A DNA stretch of 64,000 nucleotides from Bos javanicus (Eukaryota > Chordata > Mammalia > Artiodactyla > Bovidae): NCBI RefSeq assembly GCF_032452875.1, contig NC_083883.1:53318698-53382697 (forward strand), in the 5' to 3' direction. How positions within the stretch are numbered: the first letter of the stretch is position 1; the number at the start of each line of letters is the position of its first letter. Shown piece after piece: positions 32,560 through 43,049 of the stretch. The translations under genes and the position numbers were made by a program. The notes beneath the pieces are model-generated. The model saw only the letters and a list, made by a program, of their open reading frames with translations, had not been told where the DNA came from and ran no database searches.

Positions 32560-32995
32560 AGGAGAAAAGGCAGACAAGACCTTTAGGACAAAGTCTAAAC
32601 TCAGTTTGGCTCATAAGACCCTCTGGTCTCTGTCTGTCTGTCTTTCCAGGCTCATTTTCCATGCTCTGGCTATGCCTCCTTTCATTCCTGGAAATGGATC
32701 CTGCATCTTTCTCAAGACCTTCACACATGTCATTCCCTGCCTCCAATACTCACACTACACAACACACACTACACACTACACACACACACACACACACACA
32801 GGACAAGGTGGCAAACTTTTACTTATATTTTATTCTTGGCTTAGATGTCGCTTTTCCTAGAAAGATTTTTGTGATGTCCCCCATCCCTATTGTTTATTCC
32901 TAAACAATTCTGTTCTTTCCCCCCATCCTGGCATCCACTAGACACTGATTAAATTTGTGTTGAGTGAATAAATGAATGAACGATAAAGTCATCTA
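32560..32995 (+). repeat. L2 LINE 3' region containing an AC microsatellite
   Basis: 'acaaagtctaaactcagttt', 'ctggctatgcctcctttcat', 'tgtcattccctgcctccaat' before, and 'cttggcttagatgtcgcttt', 'tgttgagtgaataaatgaat' after the AC run follow the L2 3' UTR in order. The AC tract (32756-32802) grew inside it. Confidence 0.7.
32756..32802 (+). repeat. AC dinucleotide microsatellite
   Basis: Imperfect 'acac/actac' start then an uninterrupted AC run of about 22 bp (32781-32800). A standard polymorphic marker type. Confidence 0.95.
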
Positions 32996-33029
32996 TAGTT
33001 CTAATACTGATGCCTGTCAGTAGGGTATG

Positions 33030-33545
33030 GTCTCCTGGCGTATTGGACACAGACACTATTAATTGTTTATCCAATTTCCAGGCTCTCCTTTTTTGCTAAC
33101 AGAATCCCTTCTGTTCAGAGTGACAATAGACTCAACTCCAGAGGAAGGCTCATGATCGGCCTAAGCCAACCAGGATACCCTGTCCCCCACTTCCCCAGTC
33201 TCCCTTGCAGCAAGAGTGACCATGTAACACTGCCCCGGCCAATGAAACATAAGTAGAAGTCTCCCGGGGGCTCTTCTAAAAGAAAAAGGACAGATGTTAC
33301 TGTCCCTGTCTCATCAGCTTTCTTCCTGCTTTAAATGGGAATGTGGTGCCTGGAGCATTGGCAGCCCTCTTGTGACCATGAAGTGACAAACCACTAAACT
33401 CTGGATGGCAACTCAGAGAAATGGAAACAGGCTGGTTCTGAGTGTGGCTGTTGAAATGCTGCACCAGTTCAGTTCTACTGACCTCCTGGATTACAAACCC
33501 CACAGTTTAAGCTGCTTTTAGTCAGGGTTTCTGTAGCCTTCCACT
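33030..33545. repeat. Possible old mammalian repeat
   Basis: 'aagccaaccaggataccctg', 'gcagccctcttgtgaccatg' and the ending 'agtcagggtttctgtagcc' resemble old repeats of the 'vegetative' L1M/MaLR kind. Heavily diverged, low certainty. Confidence 0.35.
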
Positions 33546-34488
33546 GAAAACACTAGTAATAGACATGGTATCTTCCTCTTCATGGCTACTGGGGACTGTT
33601 GTCTCAACTTACAGTTGTCAACATGACTGCCTTGGAGTTCGGGATTCTCTCTTCCCAGTTCTGAGACTCTGCTAAGTACAGGAATCAATTCCAGAACTCA
33701 TACCCTCCCTTCTCAGGCCAGGAAGAATCTCATTATCCAGCAATTATAGTAATTATTCCATCCAATTGATTGGTAATCGCTGGGATTCCTAAACATGGTT
33801 TTCCATTAATAATTTGCAATGCATTTATTGTTTATATTCAAGTAAAATAGGCTGATAATAAGACTATTGAGATGGAATCCCCAGGGTCCTGAACATTTAC
33901 ACAGTGCAGTGGTACATATTTTAATTGTAATATGTATACTGTTCCCTCTGCTTTTAAAGAGACAGTGTTTGCTAATAGAAAATGTAACGATTGCAGTTCT
34001 GACCTTCAAGTTCCCTGCACTGTGACTGGTAGTCCATACCAAGGATCGACTATTTGCACATCACACAGTGCCATGATTGATTGTGGATGTCTGCCGTGAG
34101 CAGGAGACGGGTGAGTTATAGCACGCATGCTGGCATTTGTCATCAATGGCTTAAAAACTGACCTTCTGTTTCTAGCTGTATCAGTTAACCCTAATCCTCA
34201 GACAAGAAGGGGACACAGCCGACTTCTAGGCAAACACAGGAGGAACAAAAGGAACCCCAGCCTATTTCCAGTGACACGTGAAACTCAAAATGCGGGCTCC
34301 TGTCCCATCTTAGGAAGGCCATCCTCAAAAGGGCTGAAGGTTCATAAACCCCATAAACATTTCCATTCCTCACCTGTTCCCAACCTACTCAAAGTTGGAT
34401 GCGTGCTTTATCCAGAAAGCTCGCTGGCAGCGAGACCATTGTGAACGTTCTGTGAAGGATCTGGATGAAGGGGACCGTCTGGAGTTTG
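33546..34488. other. Single-copy DNA, candidate conserved element
   Basis: No repeat recognised; 33740-34130 is the clearest candidate for conserved non-coding DNA (see findings). Confidence 0.45.
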
Positions 34489-34700
34489 TACTAAAGCAGC
34501 CGTCCCCAACTTTTTTAGCATCGAGGACCAATTTCGGGGAAGACAATTCTTCCACAGACTGGGAGGAGGGGGTGGTTTGGGGCTGATTCAAGCACACTAC
34601 ACAGATTGTGCAGTGCACTTGATTTCTAATCCAATGCTGACCCCGATCTGACAGGATGTATCGGACTGCAGCCCGGTGGTTGGGGACCCCTGTTGTAAAG
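34489..34700 (+). repeat. MER1/Charlie-like hAT element with target duplication
   Basis: Element 34497-34692 begins 'cagccgtccccaactttttt' and ends 'ggttggggacccctg', the inverted terminal pair. Internal 'gggaagacaattcttccaca' matches the family. 8-bp flanks 'tactaaag' and 'ttgtaaag' agree at 6 of 8 positions, as expected for an old hAT insertion. Confidence 0.8.
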
Positions 34701-35076
34701 GATCTCTCTTTGGAACCCCCTTTCCCCCACAATTCTCCTCTTGAATCCAACAGTCACTGCCTGAGCACTTTTATCATCTGTCAGGCCTGTGATGAGGGTG
34801 AAGCTAACAAAATCCCGCACCAAGAATGCAGAGTCCGTTCTTGAGTCTCCGCAAGTGGGTCACTAGCTCGGTCAGACCCCCGAGGCTGCGTTAGGGGAGG
34901 TTACTTGTGACAACAGGTGCCTCAGGACTGGGCCCACAAGTCCCTGTCCTTTTCCCAGGTGAGGAGAAAGGTTGAGGTGTGCAGAGCCCTCTGAGCAGGA
35001 TTTTTATTCAGTCCTGACACCAACTCCTCTGGGTGGGTTGAGATGGAGTCTCCCAGTACAAAAAAAGACACTGAGA
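34701..35076. other. Single-copy DNA, no gene seen
   Basis: Nothing recognised. Confidence 0.4.
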
Positions 35077-35413
35077 CTTGAAGGGGTTGAAGCGAGTGAA
35101 AGTCGTGCAGCTGTGCCCGGCTCTTTGCAACCCCACGGACTATACAGTCCATGGAGCTCTCCAGGCCAGAATACTGGAGTGGGTAGCCATTCCCTTCTCC
35201 AGGGGATCTTCCCAACCCAGGGATCGAACACAGGCCTCTTGCACTGCAGGTGGATTCTTTACCATCTGAGCCACCAGGGAAGGTCAAGAATACTGGACTG
35301 GGTAGCCTATTCCTTTTCCAGGGGATCTTCCTGACCCAGGAATCAACCCAGGGTCTCCTGCATTGCAGGTGGATTCTTTATCAGCTGAGCTACCAAGGAA
35401 GCCCTTGAAGGGG
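35077..35413 (-). repeat. Double-headed Bov-tA with 10-bp target duplication
   Basis: Between 'cttgaagggg' copies (35077-35086, 35404-35413) lies one full reverse Bov-tA (to about 35282) joined directly to a second copy (35284-35403) that has the tRNA-like head and half of the body. On the minus strand: head, half body, head, full body. One duplication encloses both units. Confidence 0.88.
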
Positions 35414-35451
35414 ATGGTGGACCCCAAATCACATGGCAGCTGAGCCAGGAT

Positions 35452-35615
35452 TGTTAAAAAAATATTTACCTATTTGGCTGAGTCACCTCTTTGTTGCAGC
35501 AAATGGGATCTTTAGTTTGTGGCACGTGGGATCTAGTTTCCTGACCAGAGATCAAATCCAGGCCCGTTACATTGGGAGGGCAGAGTCTTAGCCACTGGAC
35601 CATCAGGGAAGTCCT
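35452..35615 (-). repeat. CHR-type SINE
   Basis: 'acctatttggctgagtcacc', 'ctagtttcctgaccagagat', 'cttagccactggaccatcag', ending 'ggaagtcc'. Confidence 0.85.
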
Positions 35616-35728
35616 CGAACTTGGACTTGAACCTGTTTAGTCCAAACCCAAGTCTTTATTCTTCCTGCACAAACTTGTTCTCCATGAAACTATATGTGGG
35701 TGATTAGAACAAAAGCCACCTGAGTTCT

Positions 35729-35905
35729 TTTTGTTTTTTTTAAACTGGGGTATAATCATTTTACAACGTCGTGTTAGTTTCTTATGTTCAACAAAGTGAG
35801 GCAGCTCTATGTATACATATATCCCCTCTCTCTTGGACCTCACTCTCACCCCCATCCCACCCCATCCCTGCCATCTGGGTCACCACAGAGCACTGCGGAG
35901 CTCTT
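35729..35905 (-). repeat. Artiodactyl L1 3' end, reverse
   Basis: 'ttacaacgtcgtgttagttt', 'gtgaggcagctctatgtata' and 'catatatcccctctctcttg' are the complement of the artiodactyl L1 3' UTR; same family and orientation as 58327-58737. Confidence 0.7.
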
Positions 35906-35928
35906 TTTAACCTTGGTTCCCAGCCAGG

Positions 35929-36137
35929 TGTTCCTGCTCAATCACTCAGTTGTGTCCGACTCTTTGCAACCCCATGGACTGTAGTCTGTCAAGCTCCTCT
36001 TTCCTTGGGATTCTCCAGGCAAGAATACTAGCGTGGGTTACCATGCCCTCCTCCAGGGGATGTTCCCAACCCAGGGATTGAACCCAGGTCTCTCGCACTG
36101 CACGTGGATTCTTTACCATCTGGGCCACCAGAGACAC
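35929..36137 (-). repeat. Bov-tA SINE (left arm of a head-to-head pair)
   Basis: 'ctcaatcactcagttgtgtc' to 'ctgggccaccagagacacc'. A target-type repeat 'tcccagccagg' precedes it (35918-35928) and recurs only after the right arm (36345-36355). Confidence 0.93.
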
Positions 36138-36344
36138 CAGTGGTAAAGAACCTGCCTGCCAAGTGCAGGAGAGGTGAGAGATGTGGGTTCAATTCCTAGG
36201 TTGGGAAGATCCCCTGGAGGAAGGCATGGCAACTCATTCCAGTATCCTTACCTGGAGAATCCTATGGACAAAGAAGCCTGGCAGGCTATGGTCCATAGGG
36301 TTGCAAAGAGTTGGACACGACTGAATCAACTTAACCCACACATA
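36138..36344 (+). repeat. Bov-tA SINE (right arm of a head-to-head pair)
   Basis: Starts within the head at 'agtggtaaagaacctgcctg' (the first bases of the head are missing), then 'ggttgggaagatcccctgga' and 'gcaggctatggtccataggg', ending near 'gaatcaacttaaccc'. Confidence 0.92.
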
Positions 36345-36355
36345 TCCCAGCCAGG

Positions 36356-37285
36356 CACACCAGCGATAAAGTCAATAAAATTGGCATTCATCCTTCAACA
36401 GGTGCACCTTGGCAACTGAGATTAAAAAACAAACCTGTTGCTGCCCCAGAAGAACTTAGTGTCACTGGGGAAATAGATATAAAAACTGACAAACCATTGA
36501 TGTGACAGAGGAGGGGCCAAGATGGGTCTGGAGACTCAGGAAGCACAGAGGAGGGGCTGGTGCTCCTGGGGAGCAAAGCATCTGCCCCCAGGGAGCAGTG
36601 AGGGCGCGCTGTCAAATTTTCTGGTGAAGGCGGTGTAGGCTGGGATGCAAGTGCGGAAGCAGACGGTGACTCACCGTGTTTAACAGCAACTCTAGTTCGC
36701 AACACAAGATCCACAAAAATAAATCCATATGGCCAGCCTCAAGAGTGCCTGACAGTGCGTCGAGTTCCTGACCGCTCTGAGCATCAACAGATCATTTGTA
36801 CATGTCTATCATCAGATGCTGGGACATTCTTCCCTTCTTTTCACCTGTTCTTCCTTTCTCTACTTAGGAGGAACAATCAGAGAAGGAAGCCAGGGGTGTG
36901 GAAGCAGAAGGCTGCTGAATAAACATTTCCATGCGGCTCCCAAAAGTCAGGGGGACTCGAAGGCTGGCATGGACCTGCTTTCCCAGGTCCTGGGAAAGAG
37001 TCCAGCTGCTCACAGCTGCTCTCTGTGCAGCCTTGGGTGAGTTGTTCAACCTCTGGGAGGTTCCTGGCCATCCACCCAGCTGTCCCCCATGTGCCAGGCC
37101 TTGGGCTAAGTGCTGGGACATCCTGGTGTCCCTCTGGAGGGGTGGGCTGGACAGACAGCTACACTGACAATGGCCAGTGAGGGGAAGGGCTGTGATCACA
37201 CAGGACCCTGAGAGTAGGGATTTGGAGCAGGAAAGCCAGTCCTGAAGGGTCAAGGACATGCAGGATAAGGTCCATAAGAAGGACG
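36356..37285. other. Single-copy DNA, no gene seen
   Basis: Mixed GC, with several CpGs at about 36600-36690. Open frames up to 131 codons on the minus strand (36864-37259) lack any domain. Confidence 0.4.
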
Positions 37286-37450
37286 AGGGAGTAAGCAGAG
37301 GCTGGGCTCTGGAGTCAGAGATGACTGGGTTCTAGTCCCAGACACATGTACTAGCTGTGTGTCCTTGGGCAAGTGACTGCCTCTCTCTGTCTCAGTTTGC
37401 TTCCTCTGAAAAATGGGCTGATGATTAAAGTGACTCATTGAAATGGCAGG
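37286..37450 (-). repeat. MIR SINE
   Basis: 'gggttctagtcccagacaca', 'gctgtgtgtccttgggcaag', 'tgtctcagtttgcttcctct', 'gaaaaatgggctgatgatta' in reverse MIR order. Confidence 0.75.
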
Positions 37451-37987
37451 AATGACATGAGTTCTGCTGCAAAGCACTTGCTCCTGGATACAGACTATTC
37501 TATTACATGCAACACTGTGGCAGAAACCACAAGAAAGGAGCGAGCTATCATTTCCAACAGCCGAGGAGAAACGCAGCGAGCAGAGACCTGTCAGGTGGAG
37601 GCGGCCTCAGCTGGGTGCGGGTAGGAAGTCATGTACCTGCATCCTGTGTGGTGTCTGAGCATCCCAGGCTTCCTAAGAGCTGGGCTGTGCTCTGTGGTTC
37701 AACGCCTTGACCGCCTGGCATGGATGACCCAGGCCTTCGAGTTAACCTGAGTTGAGAGCAGTTCTTGCTTTTGCCAAAGGCATGAACATCCCCTAGTTAG
37801 GCCTGGGGCAGCAGAGGGCTGGAGGAGACTGTGGGAGAGAAGCAGGGGCTCTGAGAGCACCTCCGGGGGCACAGAGGGGACGAAGCACAGGGCTCAGCGC
37901 ACTCAGCCAAACCACCTGCCCCAGCACCCCATCAGAGAAGTCTGCACCCCAACAGCTAGTAAACACAGGACTTGAAAACAACCACCT
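37451..37987. other. Single-copy DNA, no gene seen
   Basis: Some CpGs at 37555-37620; no repeat or coding motif. Confidence 0.4.
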
Positions 37988-38113
37988 TGGGAATTTCCTG
38001 GTGGCACAGGGGTTAGGACTCGGCATTTTCACTTCCAGTGACTGGGTTCAGTCCCTGGTCAGGGAACTAACATCCTGCAAGTTGCGTGGTCTGGCCACAG
38101 GAAAAAAATAAAA
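37988..38113 (+). repeat. CHR-type SINE
   Basis: 'gggaatttcctggtggcaca', 'gggttcagtccctggtcagg', 'gaactaacatcctgcaagtt', A-rich tail. Confidence 0.88.
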
Positions 38114-38790
38114 GAACTCTCATGGTTCATGGCGGCCAGCCAAGGAATTCGGTGCCGCAGAAAGGTCATGAAGTTGACATACAGAACTGGATATAAAGAG
38201 GCTACAAGGACGAAAATGCCAGAGAGACCCACCCCTGACATCAGTGGTGAGGTGACAGGGGCGTGATGATGGTGATGATGACAGATACACGACAACCTCG
38301 GCCACCGCTCTCAAGACTGCGCCCACGATCTGGGGACCACATCAGGTGTCTTCTTTTCTTAATCCTCAGAACAACCTATGAGCAGGCAGGTGAAGGTCAA
38401 GATGTTCCCTTGACTCTGAACCTTGTGTCATTTCCTCCCTGTTGCTCAGAGCTGCACCCTCTGCCCCCTAACTTGGGCTGCGTGCACCCGACCCTCTGAA
38501 TTCTCCATTCCTTCAACTCAGGCTAAAGCACGGCAAAAGGCTCTCACTGCTTTTTTAAAATTCAACTGTCAGGATATAGAGTCCATCTATTTTATTGAGA
38601 GTGTCTTCAGAGAAAGCTCATGAAAGTCATAACCCAAGTTTCTCTCTCCCCTCCTCCTCCATTCACCCCTCTCCCCTCTCCCTTCTCTCCAGCCTCCCTC
38701 TCATCTTCCCAGAGTCACTAATAGGATCTAAACCCTCCCCTTGCACTGCCCCCCTTCCTGAACCGGCATTTAAAATGCTGGTTCTGACTC
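38114..38790. other. Single-copy DNA with pyrimidine-rich patch
   Basis: A short 'gatgatggt' run at about 38263-38282 and a CT-rich patch at 38640-38705. No gene. Confidence 0.4.
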
Positions 38791-39172
38791 ACAGACCCAG
38801 AAAACAAACCTATGGTTACCAAAGGGAAAAGCGGGTGGGGGAGGGGTAAATTAGGGGTTTGGGATTGGTAGATACAAACGACCATATATAAAATAGATAA
38901 ACAACAAGGCCTTACTATACAGCACAGGGATTATGTTCAATACTCTACAATAAACCATAATGGAAAAGAATATCTGTCATCTACCTGTCACCTATCTATC
39001 ATTTACCTATCTATCTATCTATCCATCACTCATCTACCTGGGTATCTATCAACTATCTATCAACCTATGTACTTGCTTATCTACCATCTATCTATCTACC
39101 TGTAACTGAATCCCTTTGCTGTATACCAGAAACTAACAGAACATTGCCGATCAACTATGCTTCGATAATAAA
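38791..39172 (+). repeat. Artiodactyl L1 3' end with an internal microsatellite
   Basis: 'aacctatggttaccaaaggg', 'aaatagataaacaacaaggc', 'cagcacagggattatgttca' before and 'ctgtataccagaaactaaca', 'gatcaactatgcttcgataa' after the microsatellite follow the L1 3' UTR. Holds a guanine-run tract at 38824-38846. Confidence 0.85.
38969..39105 (+). repeat. CTAT/CTAC-type microsatellite inside L1
   Basis: Imperfect 'ctat', 'ctac', 'ctgt' units over about 135 bp, placed exactly where the L1 3' UTR would be continuous. Confidence 0.9.
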
Positions 39173-41204
39173 AGGCTGCCTCTACTTCCACCCACAACTG
39201 GTCTCATTTTCATCCCCTCTCAGGTCATCTTTCTGGGCTTTCTGGAGCTCTAAGAATTATTCCCCTTCTCCAGCCCCTAACCCAAGTGACCTTCCCAGTT
39301 CTGGCTTCCATATACGATATCTATCTCCTGTCCCCAAACTCCATGAAACATTCCTTCTCTAGCTCTTAATTTCTGCACTTGGCACAACGGAGGGACAACT
39401 CTCTGTGTGGGACTGTCCCCTGTGTTTCAGGGCCCTCACCACTACCTTCTCAAAGCCAATAGCTGTCCCAGGCTGGTGACAAGCACGGCCCCTCCTTTCT
39501 TATTTCTGAATCCTTCCTATTGGTGGTGGTGTGGGTGGACACCAGCCGTGGCTGACAAGCTCTGCGTCTACCCTCTTTAATCTCCATCTTCTCCAAGGCT
39601 GCACAGGAGGTACCGCTGGGGTATTTTCACAGTTACAGACAACCTCCTTCTGAACACAACCCCTTCTCTCCCAGACGTGGCCCCACAGCTGTGCTTGTGG
39701 GGCTTCACTGTGATTGAACAGGGTGGTCACCTGACTTGAGCTGGCTGTAAACTCCCTCTTCTAGGAATTAGACTGGGAGCTGGAGCTTGCCTGCCTGTGT
39801 CCAAGGTGATGTGGACTTGAGAAGTGCAGTGCTGTGTGCAGATGGGGCTGCTCTGCAGAGCCCAGAGAGCCAAGATGGGTTCAGAGCAGCAGAGCACCCT
39901 ATCCTGTTTTCCAACAGAATTCCTATTTTGTTTCGGAAGCCTGCTCTCTCCACAGGACCATGGGCTGATCCCATTCATCCTGCCAGTGATGAGGATTCAT
40001 CCTGACTCAGAGATGAGCGTGTGGCCCAGTGAGGTCTAGGGGAGGGCTGGAGGGAGCTCCTGGGAGGCTAATACAAAGGAGACACACAGGAAAAAATGGT
40101 CCCCTTCTTGGGTTAGCGTTTCCCTGTCTTTGTGTGGCAGCCACTTTGAGACCATGAAGAGATGGAGCTAATGAACTAGTGATGAAGTCAACTACTGAGC
40201 TTGGCCAAGGGGAGAGATGGGAAAATCCAGAGGCCTGTCAACACTGCAGAGCCTTGAAACAAGCCCACTGGGACCACTCTCCTCTTGGATGTCTTGTTAG
40301 CTGGGGGAATGCATCTTTCTTACTGCCTGGGCTGGCTGAGTCAGCGTCTTCTGTTGCATGCAAAGACATCAGAACCAAGGCACGGGGACAAAAGGACCTG
40401 TGGCTCTCGAGTCAGAGTCCGAGGGAGGGGTTACCTGGTTTCTCCACCGCTTCCCACCCTGTCTGAGGCCTGAATGCCCACTTTCTCTTTGGAATCTGTG
40501 AAATTCCAGTGTCTTCTCCACAAATCCTCCTCTTCACTCAAGCAAGCCAGAGACAGATTCTCTTGCTGGACCCCGGAGTGTCTTGAGGAAGACACATTTT
40601 TTCCTCTTGCTCTTGTGAACTCTTGCTTCTCTGATTTCACAATGTCACAAGGCTCCAAACCCACATCTCCAGGCTGACAGCTCTTAAATGACAGCTCTGG
40701 TCCAGTCTCTCTCCTGAGTATAGTTCTGTTCTCCTGATTGCCTCATGGAATTTCTGTCTGAATGCTCCATGGCACTTCCACCACCAAAGGTCACAGGAGA
40801 AGCTCCTCAACATAACACCTGAGTGGGATGAAGACTCGATTTTCCTGGGCTGGGCTGTCAGGACTGGAAGTAGAAGGACTGGAGAAGGGTAGGGCAAGAC
40901 TGGGCTTATGGTCTCTGCAGGATCTGAGAGCTCCGGGAGAAAATCATTACTTAAAAAAGCAAACAGAGGCCAGTTTGCTTTAGTGGCAGCAAATTGTTTG
41001 AACAAACTAAACCGTAGGCAGGGAGATGGTCAATATTTCATGATGGAGGAGGCAGCATGGTCCAGGGACAAACAACCACTTGCTTGAAGTCAAGAGCCCT
41101 GGATAGAGGACCGGACTCTGCCACTTGGATGGATGGCATTCCCTCCCCGGGCCTCAGTATTCTTGACTGGGTGGAAGCTGGAGATCCGACTGGGTGACTG
41201 CATT
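39173..41204. other. About 2 kb of single-copy DNA, no gene seen
   Basis: The longest stretch without a repeat I can name. Frames up to 122 codons on both strands, none with recognisable domains, signal peptides or splice-bounded structure. Could hold exons I cannot recognise without comparison. Confidence 0.4.
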
Positions 41205-41408
41205 TGTTTTCTAGGATTGTCATAACAAAGTGCCAGACTGGGTGGCCTGAACAACAAACATTTATCTTCCCATAATTCTGAAAACTCGAAGTCCAAGATG
41301 AAGGTGTCAGCAAGGTTAGTTTCTTCTCCGAAGTTTCTTCTCCTTGGCTTGTAGATGGCCGTCTTCTCTGCGTCTTCATGTGGTCTTCCCTCTGTGTGTG
41401 TCTGTGTG

Positions 41409-41717
41409 TTAACTGCCTCTTTATTAAAAACTTCCATTTCTTTATTTCTGGCTGCACTGGGTAGTTGCTGCTTGGGCCTTCTCTAGTTGCAGTGGTGGGG
41501 GACTCCTCTTTGTTGCGGTGCATGGGCTTCTCATTGAGGTGACTTCTGTTGCGGAGCGCAGGCTCTAGGAGCATGGGCTTCAGTAGTCGCGGCTCATGGG
41601 CTTAGTTGTTCCATGGCATGTGCAATCTTCCTGGACCAGGGATCAAACTCACATCCCCTGCTTCGGCAGGCAGATTCCTATCCACTGTACCACCAGGGAA
41701 GTTCTTAACTGCCTCTT
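41409..41717 (-). repeat. Full-length CHR-type SINE with 13-bp target duplication
   Basis: Element 41422-41704 ('atttctttatttctggctgc' through 'gggcttctcattgaggtgac' to 'gtaccaccagggaagttc') between perfect copies of 'ttaactgcctctt' (41409-41421; 41705-41717). Confidence 0.92.
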
Positions 41718-41765
41718 CTTAAAAGGACACCAGTCATGCTGGATCAGGGCCCACTTTAATGACCT

Positions 41766-42344
41766 CATTTTACCTTCAGTTCAGTTCAGCAACTCAGTTG
41801 TGTCTGACTCTTTGCGACCCCATGGATTGCAGCACGCCAGGCTTCCCTGTCCATCACCAACTCCCGGAGCTTGCTCAAACTCATGTCCATTGAGTCAGTG
41901 ATGCCATCCAACCATCTCATCCTTTGTCGTCCCCTTCTCCTCCCGCCTTCAATCTTTCCCAGCACCAGGGTCTTATCCAATGAGTCAGTTCTTTGTATCA
42001 GGTGGCCAAAGTACTGGAGCTTCAGCTTCAGCATCAGTCCTTCCAATGCATATTTAGGATTGATTTCCTTTAGGATTGATGGGTTTGATCTCCTTGCAGT
42101 CCAAGGGACTCTCAAGAGTCTTCTTCAACATCACAGTTCAAAACCATCAATTCTTTGGCACTCAGCTTTCTTTATGGTCCAACTTTCATATCCATACATG
42201 ACTACTGGAAAAACCATAGCTTTGACTATATGGACCTTTGTCAGTAAAGTAATGTCTCTGCTTTTTAATATGCTATCTAGGTTTGTCATAGCTTTTCTTC
42301 CAAGGAGCAAGCATCTTTTAATTTCATGGCTGCATTTTATCTTA
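41766..42344 (-). mobile_element. 5'-truncated BovB, reverse
   Basis: About 41775-42332, from 'cagttcagttcagcaactca' back to 'tttaatttcatggctgc'. Flanks 'cattttacctt' (41766-41776) and 'cattttatctt' (42333-42343) fit a target duplication. A 109-codon minus-strand frame at 41786-42115 is RT C-terminal text. Confidence 0.93.
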
Positions 42345-42689
42345 ATTATCCCTTTAAGGACCACAGAGTCCAGTCAGCCAGGCACTGACAACTTACTGTG
42401 GGTGAGAGCGGGAAACCCAACTTGATCATCTGTGTGGTTCATTCAGGCAGCTTAATTCAGGCAGCTGTGCAGCCCAGGACCTGGGTTTGCAGCTGGCAGA
42501 ACAAACCCAGCTGTGCTAATGGGGACCAGTGAAACATGTTCCATCCACCATGGCTGCTTCCAGGCTCTCAGGATACCCAGACGACGTGGTACTTGGTATT
42601 GGCAGAAGGCTCCAAGTGCAGAAGCAGTGATTTAGCTAAGTAACCCTCAAAAGCACTAAACCCCAAGAGGAAAAGTCTGGGTGTAGAGG

Positions 42690-42935
42690 ACTGAATGGAT
42701 TGTGCAGTGTTACTCCAACTGTCATTCATGGTTGAGGAGCATCAACATCCTGCATGAACTTGTTAGAAAGCAAACTCAGGCTCTGCCGCCTCCTCCTGGG
42801 CCTGAATCTCTGGGGATGGAACTTGTATATTTTCACAAGTTCTCCAGGTGCACATTTAAATTTTTTAAAATTATTTTTATTTTATTTTTATTTTTTTTAA
42901 CCTGTGCACATTAAAGTCAGAAAAGCCTTGGATTA
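42690..42935 (+). repeat. MER5A-like element with T-rich insertion
   Basis: 'gaacttgttagaaagcaaac', 'cctgaatctctggggatgga', 'acaagttctccaggtgcaca' and, after an AT-rich run at 42855-42899, 'gcacattaaagtcagaaaag' follow MER5A. 42376-42689 holds nothing recognised. Confidence 0.6.
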
Positions 42936-43049
42936 GGGAGTGAGGTTAGAGAAGGCAGGCAGGTGAGAGGTAGACCACGTGAGGCTTCAGAGGCCCAAAG
43001 CATGGAGTTTGGGATCATCTTACTTGTAATGGGAAGTTGTTGGGGATGT

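Larger units (their letters stand above)
41205..42375 (+). repeat. Old mammalian repeat split by CHR SINE and BovB
   Basis: 'gtcataacaaagtgccagac', 'gggtggcctgaacaacaaac', 'cttggcttgtagatggccgt', then (41718-41765) 'aaggacaccagtcatgctgg', 'gggcccactttaatgacctc', and after the BovB 'ccctttaaggacc'. One well-known old repeat in order, interrupted twice. Class not certain. Confidence 0.6.

Noticed and set aside
38969..39105. Regular short repeats that could be mistaken for a CRISPR array
   Set aside because: Four-base imperfect units without spacers, in mammalian DNA inside an L1.
40179..40466. 95-codon plus-strand frame in the 2-kb repeat-free interval
   Set aside because: No domain or compositional sign of coding; overlaps another frame of similar length.
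41038..41574. 178-codon minus-strand frame, one of the longest outside BovB
   Set aside because: Crosses from single-copy DNA into the old repeat and the CHR SINE, so it is assembled from unrelated pieces.
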